Positions 52,072 to 60,183 of a stretch of 64,000 nt of DNA are shown one piece after another. The position numbers and the translations under genes were made by a program. The notes under the pieces are model-generated. The model saw only the letters and a program-made list of their open reading frames with translations. It was not told where the DNA came from and did not search any database. Within the stretch, counting starts at the first letter, position 1; each line of letters starts with the position of its first letter. This DNA comes from Chryseobacterium scophthalmum (lineage in GTDB: Bacteria > Bacteroidota > Bacteroidia > Flavobacteriales > Weeksellaceae), in the NCBI RefSeq assembly GCF_900143185.1, contig NZ_FSRQ01000002.1, positions 1-64,000 on the forward strand, written 5' to 3'.

Positions 52072-52548
52072 ATGAAACTGATCTTCTCGTTTTTGACCGC
52101 TTTTTTTCTATTCTTTCAATTTGATCTTGATGCTTTAAGAAACAGCTATGAAAAGGCCAATTTGTCAACTGCAAATACACAAAGTTTCATTGATATTGCC
52201 GAAAAACAAACTGGTTCTGATGCCGTAACAAATGGTTACAAAGCTGCTGCGAAAATAATGGAGGCTAAAATTGTAACCAAAAACAGAAAAGCCCTCGTAA
52301 AATCCGGAGCAACAAGTCTTGAAAGCATTATTAAAAGCAATCCGAATAACGCAGAATTGAGAGTTATAAGAATGAGCGTTCAAGAAAATATCCCGAAAAT
52401 TGTAGGTTATAGAGGAAGCTTAAAAGACGACAAAGCTTTTCTTTTAAATAATTACAGCAAACAAAATGCAGCGCTGAAAACCTACATCAAAAAGTTTGCA
52501 GCCCAGTCTAAGACAATGACAGACGCAGAAAAAGCAATGTTAAAATAA
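52072..52548 (+). CDS. Secreted helical protein of unknown function
   Basis: 158 residues. A signal peptide covers about residues 1-16 (MKLIFSFLTAFFLFFQ). The rest is mostly helical with TPR-like spacing: SFIDIAEKQTGSDAVTNGYKAAAKIMEAK, then LESIIKSNPNNAELRVIRMSVQENIPKIVGYRGSLKDDKAFLLNNYSK. It starts 5 bases after the dehydratase and 4 before the GT2 gene, so it belongs to the pigment operon. It is probably a periplasmic accessory protein. I cannot name its function. Confidence 0.78.
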   Translation: MKLIFSFLTAFFLFFQFDLDALRNSYEKANLSTANTQSFIDIAEKQTGSDAVTNGYKAAAKIMEAKIVTKNRKALVKSGATSLESIIKSNPNNAELRVIRMSVQENIPKIVGYRGSLKDDKAFLLNNYSKQNAALKTYIKKFAAQSKTMTDAEKAMLK

Positions 52549-52552
52549 AACA

Positions 52553-53722
52553 ATGACCCTTCCTGAAGTACAAAATGCAATTTCCGAAAAGAAAATCTGT
52601 GTTTTAATTCCTACTTACAATAACGAAAAAACTCTGAAAAGAGTAATTGACGGCGTGTTAGAGTACACCGAAAATATTATCGTTATCAATGACGGCTCTA
52701 ACGATTCTACTTTACAGATTTTAGAAAAATATTCGATTACGGTTATTAATCTATCAGAAAACAAAGGAAAAGGAAATGCGCTTAAAACAGGTTTCAGAAA
52801 GGCAAAAGAAATAGGCTACGATTACGCCATAACCATCGATTCAGACGGGCAACATTATCCCGATGACATTCCTGTTTTTGTAGAAAATCTGTTGCAAGAA
52901 AACGAAGATGTCTTACTGATTGGAAACCGAAATATGTCGCAAGACGGGATTCCGAAAAAAAGCAGTTTTGGAAACCGTTTTTCTAATTTCTGGTTTTGGT
53001 TTGAGACCGGAATCAAGCTTGAAGACACCCAATCCGGCTATCGTCTTTATCCTTTACATAAAATTCCGAAAAAATATTTTACTCCAAAATTCGAGTTTGA
53101 AATTGAAATTATCGTAAGAACCGCCTGGAGGCACATTCCTGTAAAAAATGTTCCGATAAAAGTTTTGTATGACCCTGCAGAAAGGGTTTCGCATTTCAGA
53201 CCGTTCAAAGATTTTACAAGAATCAGTATTTTGAATACGATTTTGGTGACCATCACTTTATTGTATATTATTCCGAGAAATTTTGTGAATAATTTCAAAA
53301 AAAAAAGCTTTAAAAAATTCATCAAAGAAGATGTTTTGGAAAGTGACGGAACCAATCGTATTAAAGCTTTTTCCATCGCACTTGGCGTGTTCATCGGACT
53401 TTCTCCGTTTTGGGGATTTCAGACTTTGTTGGTGATTTCTTTATCAGTCCTTTTCAAATTAAATAAAGTATTGGCATTTGTAGCTTCCAATGTGAGTTTG
53501 CCGCCGTTTATTCCGTTTATTATTGCTGCATCACTCTTTTTGGGAGCGCCTTTTGTTTCAGGAGATTCTAATCTTTTGAGTCAGGATTTAAATTTCGATT
53601 TGGTAAAAAATAATCTGCTTCAATACATTATCGGAAGCTTTATTTTAGCGACAACAATTTCTACCGTTTCGGGAATTGTTGCTTTTCTTTTTCTGAATAA
53701 AGTGAATCCTGAGAATAATTGA
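52553..53722 (+). CDS. Glycosyltransferase family 2 with C-terminal DUF2062 membrane domain
   Basis: 389 residues. The N-terminal 230 residues are a GT2 domain (CVLIPTYNNEKTLKRVIDGVLEYT, VINDGSNDST, IDSDGQHYPDD with the metal Asp, QSGYRLYP). The last 150 are DUF2062 (ALGVFIGLSPFWGFQTLLVISLSVLF...NVSLPPFIPFIIAASLFLG...), with three membrane segments. The DPM1-like pattern suggests transfer from a nucleotide sugar to a lipid carrier, or acyl/glycosyl transfer in a lipid context. GT2-DUF2062 genes recur in aryl polyene clusters. It is the last plus-strand gene, and the next genes converge on it. Confidence 0.9.
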   Translation: MTLPEVQNAISEKKICVLIPTYNNEKTLKRVIDGVLEYTENIIVINDGSNDSTLQILEKYSITVINLSENKGKGNALKTGFRKAKEIGYDYAITIDSDGQHYPDDIPVFVENLLQENEDVLLIGNRNMSQDGIPKKSSFGNRFSNFWFWFETGIKLEDTQSGYRLYPLHKIPKKYFTPKFEFEIEIIVRTAWRHIPVKNVPIKVLYDPAERVSHFRPFKDFTRISILNTILVTITLLYIIPRNFVNNFKKKSFKKFIKEDVLESDGTNRIKAFSIALGVFIGLSPFWGFQTLLVISLSVLFKLNKVLAFVASNVSLPPFIPFIIAASLFLGAPFVSGDSNLLSQDLNFDLVKNNLLQYIIGSFILATTISTVSGIVAFLFLNKVNPENN

Positions 53723-53732
53723 TTTTTTTTGG

Positions 53733-53818
53733 GCAGCTATTTCCGCCTTCCACTCCCAATCTTTTTTGCCAAAGCTTTTCCCAAAACAAAAAAAGGATTT
53801 CCGCTCAAGTCGGGCTGC
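53733..53818. repeat. REP-like element, minus-oriented member of an inverted pair
   Basis: Read on the minus strand it begins gcagcccgacttgagcgga and ends ggaaggcggaaatagctgc. It is the reverse of the element at 57479-57556. It fills the convergent gap between GT2-DUF2062 and the C45 gene. Confidence 0.85.
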
Positions 53819-53896
53819 AAAATTCAACACAAAAGAAAAGTTAATGAAAAAAACAATATTTGTCCTTCCGTAGGAATCTCAAATAACATGTTTTAG

Positions 53897-55555
53897 TTAT
53901 CTCAATTTTCTCAAAGTCTTCTTCAAATATCTCTCCACATTTTCTTTGTCGGGAATTGTCGTGATTTCTTTCGTCAAAGCTTTTTCAAATTCAGTTTTTG
54001 CTTTTAAATATTCTTTTTGTTTAAAATAATATTTCCCGGATTGATAGTAAACCAACCAAAAATCAGGATTTAAAGACTGATAATGTGGAATAAAATCATC
54101 GGTAAGAATCATATTATCCGAATCAATTGCACTTTGTATTTCAGAATGAGCAAATTTAAACTCTTCATAATTTTCAAAATCCTGAGAATTCACGAAAGGA
54201 TCTTTCGCAATATTTAATTCTGACTTTGCAAATTCACCGCTTTTTAATCTTCTATTCGAGAAAATTTCATTTAAATCATAGCATACAAATTCGCCCAATT
54301 GATAAGGATTTGAAGACACCCAAACCAGTTTTTTCTGAGGCGAAAAAATCACCGCATGATGCGCTAATAACTGATTAATCGCTTTTTCATTTCCATAACC
54401 GATTTCTTCGTCCTTCAAACCTGATTTATCTCTTAAAATAGAAGCCATTTTTTCAGGATTCAGTTTTTTATTTTCCTGCAAAAGTTCCTGAAGTTTTTCG
54501 TAACGGTATTCGGAATGGCTTTCTAAAATTTGTTTTTGATTCCTTTTATCATTTTTATAAGCTTCCGATTGGAAATGATTGGTGCAAAAAACCTTACTCG
54601 TATTTTCAACTTTGTAAACCCCAAAATTATTCGGTGAAACCTCAATAATGACTGCATTTTTATCATTAGCACTTCCCACTAAAATAGATTCTGATACGAA
54701 AACTTTTCTCTTTTTTGCAATTGCAATCGCTTCGTCAATAGTTGTAGCATATTGCAGAATTTCCCTTGTCACAAACGAAATCGGAGTTTTCGCCGTCAAT
54801 GGAATTTTAGATTTCCCGGCGTTAATCGTTACTGTAATCCCTTCTTTATTCATCCCGGAAACTACGCCAATCATTCCCGGCCAACTTACTGATAGATATG
54901 GAATTCCGTATTCGGGTTCTACAAATTCTATTAATTTATTTTTTGTAAATTCATCACCGACATAAAAGTCGAAATTTCTACCGATTAATAAATTACCATC
55001 TTCCGTATTTTCATTCCAAACCGCAAGCGAAGTGCAACCAACAACCATTAAATCCTGCATTGCATGACCAATATCGTGCGCTCCGTGCAAATACATTGCT
55101 CTTCTGAATTTTGGAGCAATAAAATCATATTTATCTGATGAATATTGAGATAAACCGTACAATTCAGCCTGAAAATCTTCACGAATATTCAGATACATTT
55201 TTCGGTTATACCATTTCAGGAAACCTCTCAACAATTTTTGCTTGAACTTTGAAGGAACAAAACCTTCTACTTTAGAAAAGAAAATTTCTTCCTGTTTCTG
55301 CATTAAATCCTGCGTTAAAGCCCCATTGTTATAGCCCAACTGTAAAGGATTTCCTTTGATGTACAATTCCCAAAGCTGTTGTTTATTTTTGGTTAAATAA
55401 TTTTGATTAAAACTAAAAGTAGAATCATTGATTGTTATTACTTTCGGTATTTCTAAAGAATATTGTTTTACATCCGGAATGTGTTTTATGGATTTTCTGA
55501 CACCGCAAGAAGTAAGATTCAGTATAAGAATAAGACTGAAAAAGAGAAAGATCAA
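53897..55555 (-). CDS. C45 family acyltransferase/hydrolase (penicillin acyltransferase-like)
   Basis: 552 residues from the TTG at 55555, which gives a lipoprotein signal MIFLFFSLILILNLTSC (Cys about residue 17). A frame from ATG 55657 reads through a REP element and overlaps the upstream gene, so I reject it. The NTN-hydrolase core is VVGCTSLAVWNENTEDGNLLIGRNFDFYV, where the Cys after autoproteolysis is the nucleophile. The EYRYEKLQELLQ and C-terminal tetratricopeptide-like helices (NPDFWLVYYQSGKYYFKQKEYLKAKTEFEKALTKE) follow. It forms or cleaves an amide or ester bond outside the cytoplasm. In this cluster it may finish or deacylate the pigment (inference). Confidence 0.85.
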   Translation of the reverse strand: MIFLFFSLILILNLTSCGVRKSIKHIPDVKQYSLEIPKVITINDSTFSFNQNYLTKNKQQLWELYIKGNPLQLGYNNGALTQDLMQKQEEIFFSKVEGFVPSKFKQKLLRGFLKWYNRKMYLNIREDFQAELYGLSQYSSDKYDFIAPKFRRAMYLHGAHDIGHAMQDLMVVGCTSLAVWNENTEDGNLLIGRNFDFYVGDEFTKNKLIEFVEPEYGIPYLSVSWPGMIGVVSGMNKEGITVTINAGKSKIPLTAKTPISFVTREILQYATTIDEAIAIAKKRKVFVSESILVGSANDKNAVIIEVSPNNFGVYKVENTSKVFCTNHFQSEAYKNDKRNQKQILESHSEYRYEKLQELLQENKKLNPEKMASILRDKSGLKDEEIGYGNEKAINQLLAHHAVIFSPQKKLVWVSSNPYQLGEFVCYDLNEIFSNRRLKSGEFAKSELNIAKDPFVNSQDFENYEEFKFAHSEIQSAIDSDNMILTDDFIPHYQSLNPDFWLVYYQSGKYYFKQKEYLKAKTEFEKALTKEITTIPDKENVERYLKKTLRKLR

Positions 55556-55560
55556 ACGCC

Positions 55561-55637
55561 TGTCATTTCGACGAAGGGAGAAATCTATTACAAATATATT
55601 AGATTCTTCATTGCGCTTCGCTCTATTCAGAATGACA
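55561..55637. repeat. REP-like element, 77 bases, copy B
   Basis: It runs from tgtcatttcgacgaagggag to ctctattcagaatgaca and is nearly identical to 49431-49506. It occupies the 91-base gap between the desaturase stop (55647) and the TTG start of the C45 gene (55555). The misleading long frame of the C45 gene is produced by reading through it. Confidence 0.9.
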
Positions 55638-55646
55638 AAAGTGTGT

Positions 55647-57182
55647 TTAAATTTCATTATTATTTTTAATCATTTGTGTCAAACGTTCATCAATTTTTTC
55701 CTTTCCTAAAATTTCTGCACAGGTGTTGAAAGCTCCGATTGTACAACCTAAAATTCCGTGCATATTCACTGATTGCCCTGTTAGAAAAAGATTATCAATC
55801 TTTGTACGTGGAGAAACCATTGTTTTTAGAGGATTTTCTGAACTTTTCATATATCCGTACATATTTCCGTCAAAACTTCCAATATAATCGCGATAAGACA
55901 AAGGAGAAGAGGTATAAATGTTTTTAATTGAATCTCTTAAATTCGGTATTTTCTTTTCCAAAGCATCAATCATTTTTTCTGCTTTTTCAAACTTGAACTT
56001 TTTGTATTGTTTTCCTCTTTCGTGTTCTTCAGCGACAGTATTTACTGTGGTTTCCCACGCTTTAACCTCATCAAAATCCATATAAGAAATGGCAGTTAAG
56101 CTTTCTGCAAATTCAGAATGATGTTTTGAAGGCGTAGAAGAAAGCATATAAGTTTCCGGCCACGATTTTTTCTCGTAACAATAGGCATTCCAGACTAATT
56201 CGTCGGATGAATAATGGTAAATATTATAATTGAAATTGGGAATTGTCTGAGGTTTTAAAACCAAATAAACACTGAAACAAGACGAAACAGGTTCCCAACT
56301 TAAGACTCTATTTAAAAAAGATTTTTTCAATCTTTCTTCACCGATCAATCTAGTTAAAGATCGAATTTCAATATTTGAAATAAACTGTTTAGCGAAATAT
56401 TCTTTTCCTGATTTTGTTTTTACCGAACTTAAAACATTGTTCTCGTTAAAAATGAATTCTGAAACTTCTGAATGTTTATGAACATCAGCTCCATATTCTC
56501 TTAATTTCCGGATCAAAAGTTTTGAAATCTGGCTTCCTCCTTTCACGCATTTGTAAGCACTTTGAATGTAAGAATTCACCGTTAAAGCGTGAACATAAAA
56601 CGGAATGTTTTCAGAATCACCTGCATACAAAAAATTGGAACCCAATAAAACAGATTGCAATTTCTTATTCTGAGTAATCGATTCGACGAATCTTTTGGTA
56701 TTTAAATGGAGAATTTCTTCACTATAACTATCTTTTCCAATCACATTATATCTGGGAAAGTGATTGCAAACACGCTGAATTTCTTCACAATAATCTTCTA
56801 AATTCTCTCTTTCTTCAGGAAAATATTTTGATAATTGTTCAACAAAATTTTCATAACCCTGAGCGTGCGGATATTCAATTTCATCGTCTCCGAAAGTGAT
56901 TTTATCGTAGCCATTTTCATCCATTTTCTGGAGCTCTAAATCATCGATTATTTCCAGGTAAGAAAAAAACTGATGCAGGTTTTGCCCTTTTGAAAGCCCA
57001 CCCAAATAATGAACTCCGGTGTCGAAAATTAATTTATCACGGGAAAATGTCTGTAAATTTCCGCCATATTGATTGTTTTTCTCCAAGACACAGACTTTTA
57101 AGCCTTCTTTAGCCAAAATAAGCGCCGAAACAAGACCTCCTATTCCGCTTCCGATAATCAATATGTCGTATGTTTTTTTCAA
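55647..57182 (-). CDS. CrtI/phytoene desaturase-like FAD-dependent oxidoreductase
   Basis: 511 residues. The N-terminal dinucleotide motif DILIIGSGIGGLVSALILAKEGLKVCVLEKNNQYGGNLQTF has the GxGxxG, Glu and YGG residues of the family. A C-terminal FAD-binding block reads NLFLTGQSVNMHGILGCTIGAFNTC. Relatives desaturate or isomerise carotenoid-like polyenes or retinol. In this cluster it may oxidise or isomerise the polyene or the resorcinol chain (inference). It is followed on the same strand by the C45 gene after a REP element, and preceded by 435 bases of non-coding DNA. Confidence 0.9.
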   Translation of the reverse strand: MKKTYDILIIGSGIGGLVSALILAKEGLKVCVLEKNNQYGGNLQTFSRDKLIFDTGVHYLGGLSKGQNLHQFFSYLEIIDDLELQKMDENGYDKITFGDDEIEYPHAQGYENFVEQLSKYFPEERENLEDYCEEIQRVCNHFPRYNVIGKDSYSEEILHLNTKRFVESITQNKKLQSVLLGSNFLYAGDSENIPFYVHALTVNSYIQSAYKCVKGGSQISKLLIRKLREYGADVHKHSEVSEFIFNENNVLSSVKTKSGKEYFAKQFISNIEIRSLTRLIGEERLKKSFLNRVLSWEPVSSCFSVYLVLKPQTIPNFNYNIYHYSSDELVWNAYCYEKKSWPETYMLSSTPSKHHSEFAESLTAISYMDFDEVKAWETTVNTVAEEHERGKQYKKFKFEKAEKMIDALEKKIPNLRDSIKNIYTSSPLSYRDYIGSFDGNMYGYMKSSENPLKTMVSPRTKIDNLFLTGQSVNMHGILGCTIGAFNTCAEILGKEKIDERLTQMIKNNNEI

Positions 57183-57617
57183 ATTCTGATTATAGTTTTA
57201 ACGGCAAAAGGTACAAAAGTTTATCAAACTGTTTAGAATAATGTGTCTAAAAATATTTACGAAAAACTCAATTTATATTGCATTATTTAAACGCAAAGGA
57301 CACAAAGATTTTTTTAAATTATTGAAAATATTTTTTGTTCGCAAAGGCGTTTCACTTAGCAAAGGAACAGTACTCTATAATCCTGTTTACCAAAAACTTA
57401 CAATACATTAATTTAATAGATGTTTTAATCTTTGGATCTTTAAACTTTTACTTTGGCTCCTGTATTATTGAATTGCAAGCAGCCCGACTTGAGCGGAGCT
57501 CTTTTTGTGAAGCAAAGCGTAACAAAAAAGCGGGAGCGGAAGGCGGAAATAGCTGCCATAAAAAATATTAAACTGCTATTCAACACTGTCAAATAACCGC
57601 CTTAAAAGTATAGAAAA
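57183..57617. other. 435-base non-coding stretch with two repeat types
   Basis: 57270-57365 carries a decayed cgcaaaggacacaaag-type repeat, and 57342-57364 is identical to 728-750. 57479-57556 is a REP-like element. A plus-strand opening of 78 codons covers this region but its peptide is spelled by the repeats, so I call no gene. Confidence 0.7.
57479..57556. repeat. REP-like element, plus-oriented member of an inverted pair
   Basis: It begins gcagcccgacttgagcgga and ends ggaaggcggaaatagctgc, matching the reverse complement of 53733-53818 over its ends. The two elements enclose the C45 and desaturase genes. Confidence 0.85.
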
Positions 57618-58502
57618 TTAATCAATATCGTCCCAAAAATCGAAATAGTTGAACCATTGAAGTGGATATTTCTGAATCATTGATTCAAGATTTTTGGTGT
57701 ATGAGTGTAAAAGTCCTTGTGCATCGCGTTTTTTGACGTTTTCAGCGACTCTTGCATACAAATGATAATGAAGATTTTTTTCTTTCATAACGTAAACATA
57801 CACCACAGGAACACCCAATCGGGAAGCAATAAGGAAAGGACCTGCCGGAAATTTAGCACTTTTCCCAAGCAAATCTGCTTCAAGGAATTTTGAACCTTCA
57901 AAATAACGATCGCCAGTAAAACATATCAATTCGTTTTTAGACAAGGCTTCGTTGATGTCGAAAATATGCGACATATCGTCTTTTACGTAAATGAATTTGA
58001 TGTTGCTCTGTTTCACAGAAACGCTTTCGAGATACTCTTTAATGACTGTAACTTCCTGATCTGTTGTCACTAAATTAATTTGGCAATCAAAATCAATTTC
58101 TGCAAAAAAATGTTCTGCAATTTCGAAATTCCCGATGTGTGCGCTGATCAAAACGCCACCTTTTTTTTCGGCTAAAAGATTTCTGAGATTTTCTATTCCG
58201 TCGAATTCGTAGGTGTATTTATTTCTTAAACCAGCTGAAATAGCAGTCTTATCAATTAAAATCGTTCCGAAAGTAAAATAACTTTTAAACAAGGAGATTT
58301 TTGTTTTCCAAAAACCGTAATTGAGTCTTTTCTGGAAGTAATATCGATAATATTTGTTGCTCTTTTTTTCGAATAAAAAATAGTAAAAAGCAACAAAATA
58401 AAGAACAAAATAAGAACTTCGGATCCCAATATTTCTAATGCACCAAACGAAGATTCTGTAACCTAAAATGGTACCTTTAGATTTTCCTTTCCACTTGTTC
58501 AT
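57618..58502 (-). CDS. LpxL/HtrB-like lipid acyltransferase
   Basis: 294 residues with a membrane-anchoring N terminus (about 10-40). The acyltransferase motif HIGNFE (H-x4-E), with RYFEGSKFLEADLLGKSAKFPAGPFLIASRLGVPVVYVYV after it, is that of the LpxL/WaaM family. It transfers an acyl chain from ACP to a lipid acceptor at the inner membrane. In flexirubin and aryl polyene clusters such enzymes are thought to join the polyene acid to its partner. It competes for this role with the PlsC domain at 27028 and the BtrH-like protein at 40413. Confidence 0.9.
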   Translation of the reverse strand: MNKWKGKSKGTILGYRIFVWCIRNIGIRSSYFVLYFVAFYYFLFEKKSNKYYRYYFQKRLNYGFWKTKISLFKSYFTFGTILIDKTAISAGLRNKYTYEFDGIENLRNLLAEKKGGVLISAHIGNFEIAEHFFAEIDFDCQINLVTTDQEVTVIKEYLESVSVKQSNIKFIYVKDDMSHIFDINEALSKNELICFTGDRYFEGSKFLEADLLGKSAKFPAGPFLIASRLGVPVVYVYVMKEKNLHYHLYARVAENVKKRDAQGLLHSYTKNLESMIQKYPLQWFNYFDFWDDID

Positions 58503-58512
58503 AGTATTAATT

Positions 58513-58587
58513 TAACAATGTATCAGTCTAACAGTGTAACAATATTTAAAACATTGGTAAACTGTTGAATTGTTATATCGTTACATT
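58513..58587. repeat. Cluster inverted repeat, copy 3
   Basis: The shared centre is acattggtaaactgtt, and the arms (aacaatgtatcagtctaac... and ...gaattgttatatcgttacatt) are imperfectly complementary. It lies between the LpxL-like gene and the ACP stop. The centre has the same plus-strand orientation as in copies 1, 2 and 4. Confidence 0.75.
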
Positions 58588-58613
58588 TTTTTGAGTAAAT
58601 TTTTAATCGATAG

Positions 58614-58868
58614 TTATGCGTTTTTTTGAGCGATTTTGTTTTCTATTGTCGAGTAGAAATCATCAAAAGTGATAATATCTTTAAAGTCTGTTTCGCCTAA
58701 TTTTATTCCAAAATTAGATTCAATTACCACCACCAAGTCTATATAATCTAAACTGTCTAAGCCCAAAGTTTTCTTGAAATGGGCATCATTACTGATCTCG
58801 TCACCATCTACCTCAAACTCATTGATTAAAAAATCATTAGCAATGGCAACAATTTTTTCTCTTTCCAT
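58614..58868 (-). CDS. Acyl carrier protein (ACP-2)
   Basis: 84 residues. The 4'-phosphopantetheine site is TLGLDSLDYIDLVVVIE, with Ser at about residue 39. It is clearly different from ACP-1 (GLDSID), so the two probably serve separate chains or stages. It lies 6 bases after the KS-3 stop codon and is co-transcribed with it. The inverted repeats at 58513 and 60109 bracket the ACP-KS pair. Confidence 0.96.
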   Translation of the reverse strand: MEREKIVAIANDFLINEFEVDGDEISNDAHFKKTLGLDSLDYIDLVVVIESNFGIKLGETDFKDIITFDDFYSTIENKIAQKNA

Positions 58869-58874
58869 GTTTTT

Positions 58875-60095
58875 TTATTCAAATTTTTTAACGATTAATG
58901 CGGAGTTGGTTCCCCCAAATCCGAAAGAATTCGACAAAAATACGTCAATTTTTTGATTTTTAGTTTCGGAGATTAAATTTATCTTTTGAGCGTCTTCATC
59001 AGGATTTTCTAAATTGATGTTAGGCGCCACAAAATCATTCTGCATCATCAAAATGGAATAGATCACTTCACTTGCACCTGCCATCCAACATTCGTGACCC
59101 GTCATTGATTTTGTAGAACTTACCGGAACTTCGCTTCCGAAAATTTCATGAATTGCTTTTGCTTCGTTTGCATCACCAATCGGTGTGGAAGTCGCATGAG
59201 CATTGATATAATCGATATCTTTCACATCTAAACCCGACTGTTTTAAAGCACGGTTCATCGCTAAAGCCGGACCATCTACATTGGGCGTAGAAATATGTCC
59301 GCCATTTGAAGAAAAACCGTAACCAACGATCTCGCCTAAAATAGTTGCTCCTCTTTTTTGTGCAGATTCAAGGCTTTCAACAATTAAAGTTGCTGCTCCA
59401 CCGCTCGGAATTAATCCGTCTCTATCAGAATCGAAAGGTCTTGATGCTTTTGCAGGTTCGTTTTCTCTTACCGAAAAAACACCCAAACCATCAAAACTCG
59501 CCATTGAATATTTGTTGGTTTCCTGTGCTCCACCGCAAACAATCATCTCCTGAAAACCATTTTTAATCATCATGTAAGCCAATCCCAAAGAATGAGAACC
59601 GCTTGCACAAGCTGCACTGATTGTTAAATTGATTCCTCTTAATTTAAAAATAGTAGAAAGATTCATCGTTACCGTGGAGTTCATCGATTTGAAAATCGCT
59701 CCAGAACCCATCAAAGTGGTATCTTTTTTTTCTCTTGCAATATCAATAGATTCTACAACCGCTTTTGAAACGCTGTCGTTTCCGTATAAAATTCCGACTT
59801 CGTTTTGGTCTAAAAAATCCTGATCGATTTTTGCCTGTTTTAGAGCATCCAATGTTGCAATGTAAGCGTATTCGCTTTCTTCGCCCATGCTTACGCGTTG
59901 ACGTCTGTTGAGAAGATTTTTCAAATCCGGTTTTGGAACAACTCCCGTAAGACCTGATCTGAAGCCAAATTCTTTTCTTTCATCGACTAAAACAATTCCC
60001 GATTTTCCTTGATACAGGGATTCTTTCACTTCTTCCAAAGAAGTTCCGATGCAAGAATAAATTCCCATTCCGGTAATGACTACCCTATTTTCCAT
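58875..60095 (-). CDS. Beta-ketoacyl-ACP synthase (KS-3)
   Basis: 406 residues from ATG 60095 (MENRVVITGMGIYSCIG). The frame from 60137 would add 14 residues encoded by an inverted repeat (LHCYIDTLLNLKN), as also happens at KS-2. The triad is intact: Cys in SAACASGSHSLGLAY, His in NAHATSTPIGDANEA and His in TKSMTGHECWMAGASE. It is a FabF-type condensing enzyme. With FabG, ACP-2 and TAL it probably starts the aromatic chain from 4-coumaroyl-ACP. Confidence 0.94.
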   Translation of the reverse strand: MENRVVITGMGIYSCIGTSLEEVKESLYQGKSGIVLVDERKEFGFRSGLTGVVPKPDLKNLLNRRQRVSMGEESEYAYIATLDALKQAKIDQDFLDQNEVGILYGNDSVSKAVVESIDIAREKKDTTLMGSGAIFKSMNSTVTMNLSTIFKLRGINLTISAACASGSHSLGLAYMMIKNGFQEMIVCGGAQETNKYSMASFDGLGVFSVRENEPAKASRPFDSDRDGLIPSGGAATLIVESLESAQKRGATILGEIVGYGFSSNGGHISTPNVDGPALAMNRALKQSGLDVKDIDYINAHATSTPIGDANEAKAIHEIFGSEVPVSSTKSMTGHECWMAGASEVIYSILMMQNDFVAPNINLENPDEDAQKINLISETKNQKIDVFLSNSFGFGGTNSALIVKKFE

Positions 60096-60108
60096 GTTTT
60101 TCAAATTT

Positions 60109-60180
60109 AACAATGTATCAATATAACAATGTAACAATTTAAAACATTGGTAAACTGGTACATTGTTATATTGTTACATT
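60109..60180. repeat. Cluster inverted repeat, copy 4
   Basis: 60112-60133 pairs with 60159-60180 at 21 of 22 positions, around a loop containing acattggtaaactgg. It lies between the KS-3 start codon and the FabG stop. Confidence 0.88.
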
Positions 60181-60183
60181 ATT

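Noticed and set aside
55428..55709. Plus-strand open frames over the C45 start
   Set aside because: They are antisense to the C45 signal peptide region and the REP element.
57335..57571. Plus-strand open frame of 78 codons
   Set aside because: Its peptide is spelled by the decayed repeat and the REP-like element. No family resemblance.
46721..60180. CRISPR array
   Set aside because: The four repeats are palindromic, imperfect, far apart and without regular spacers.
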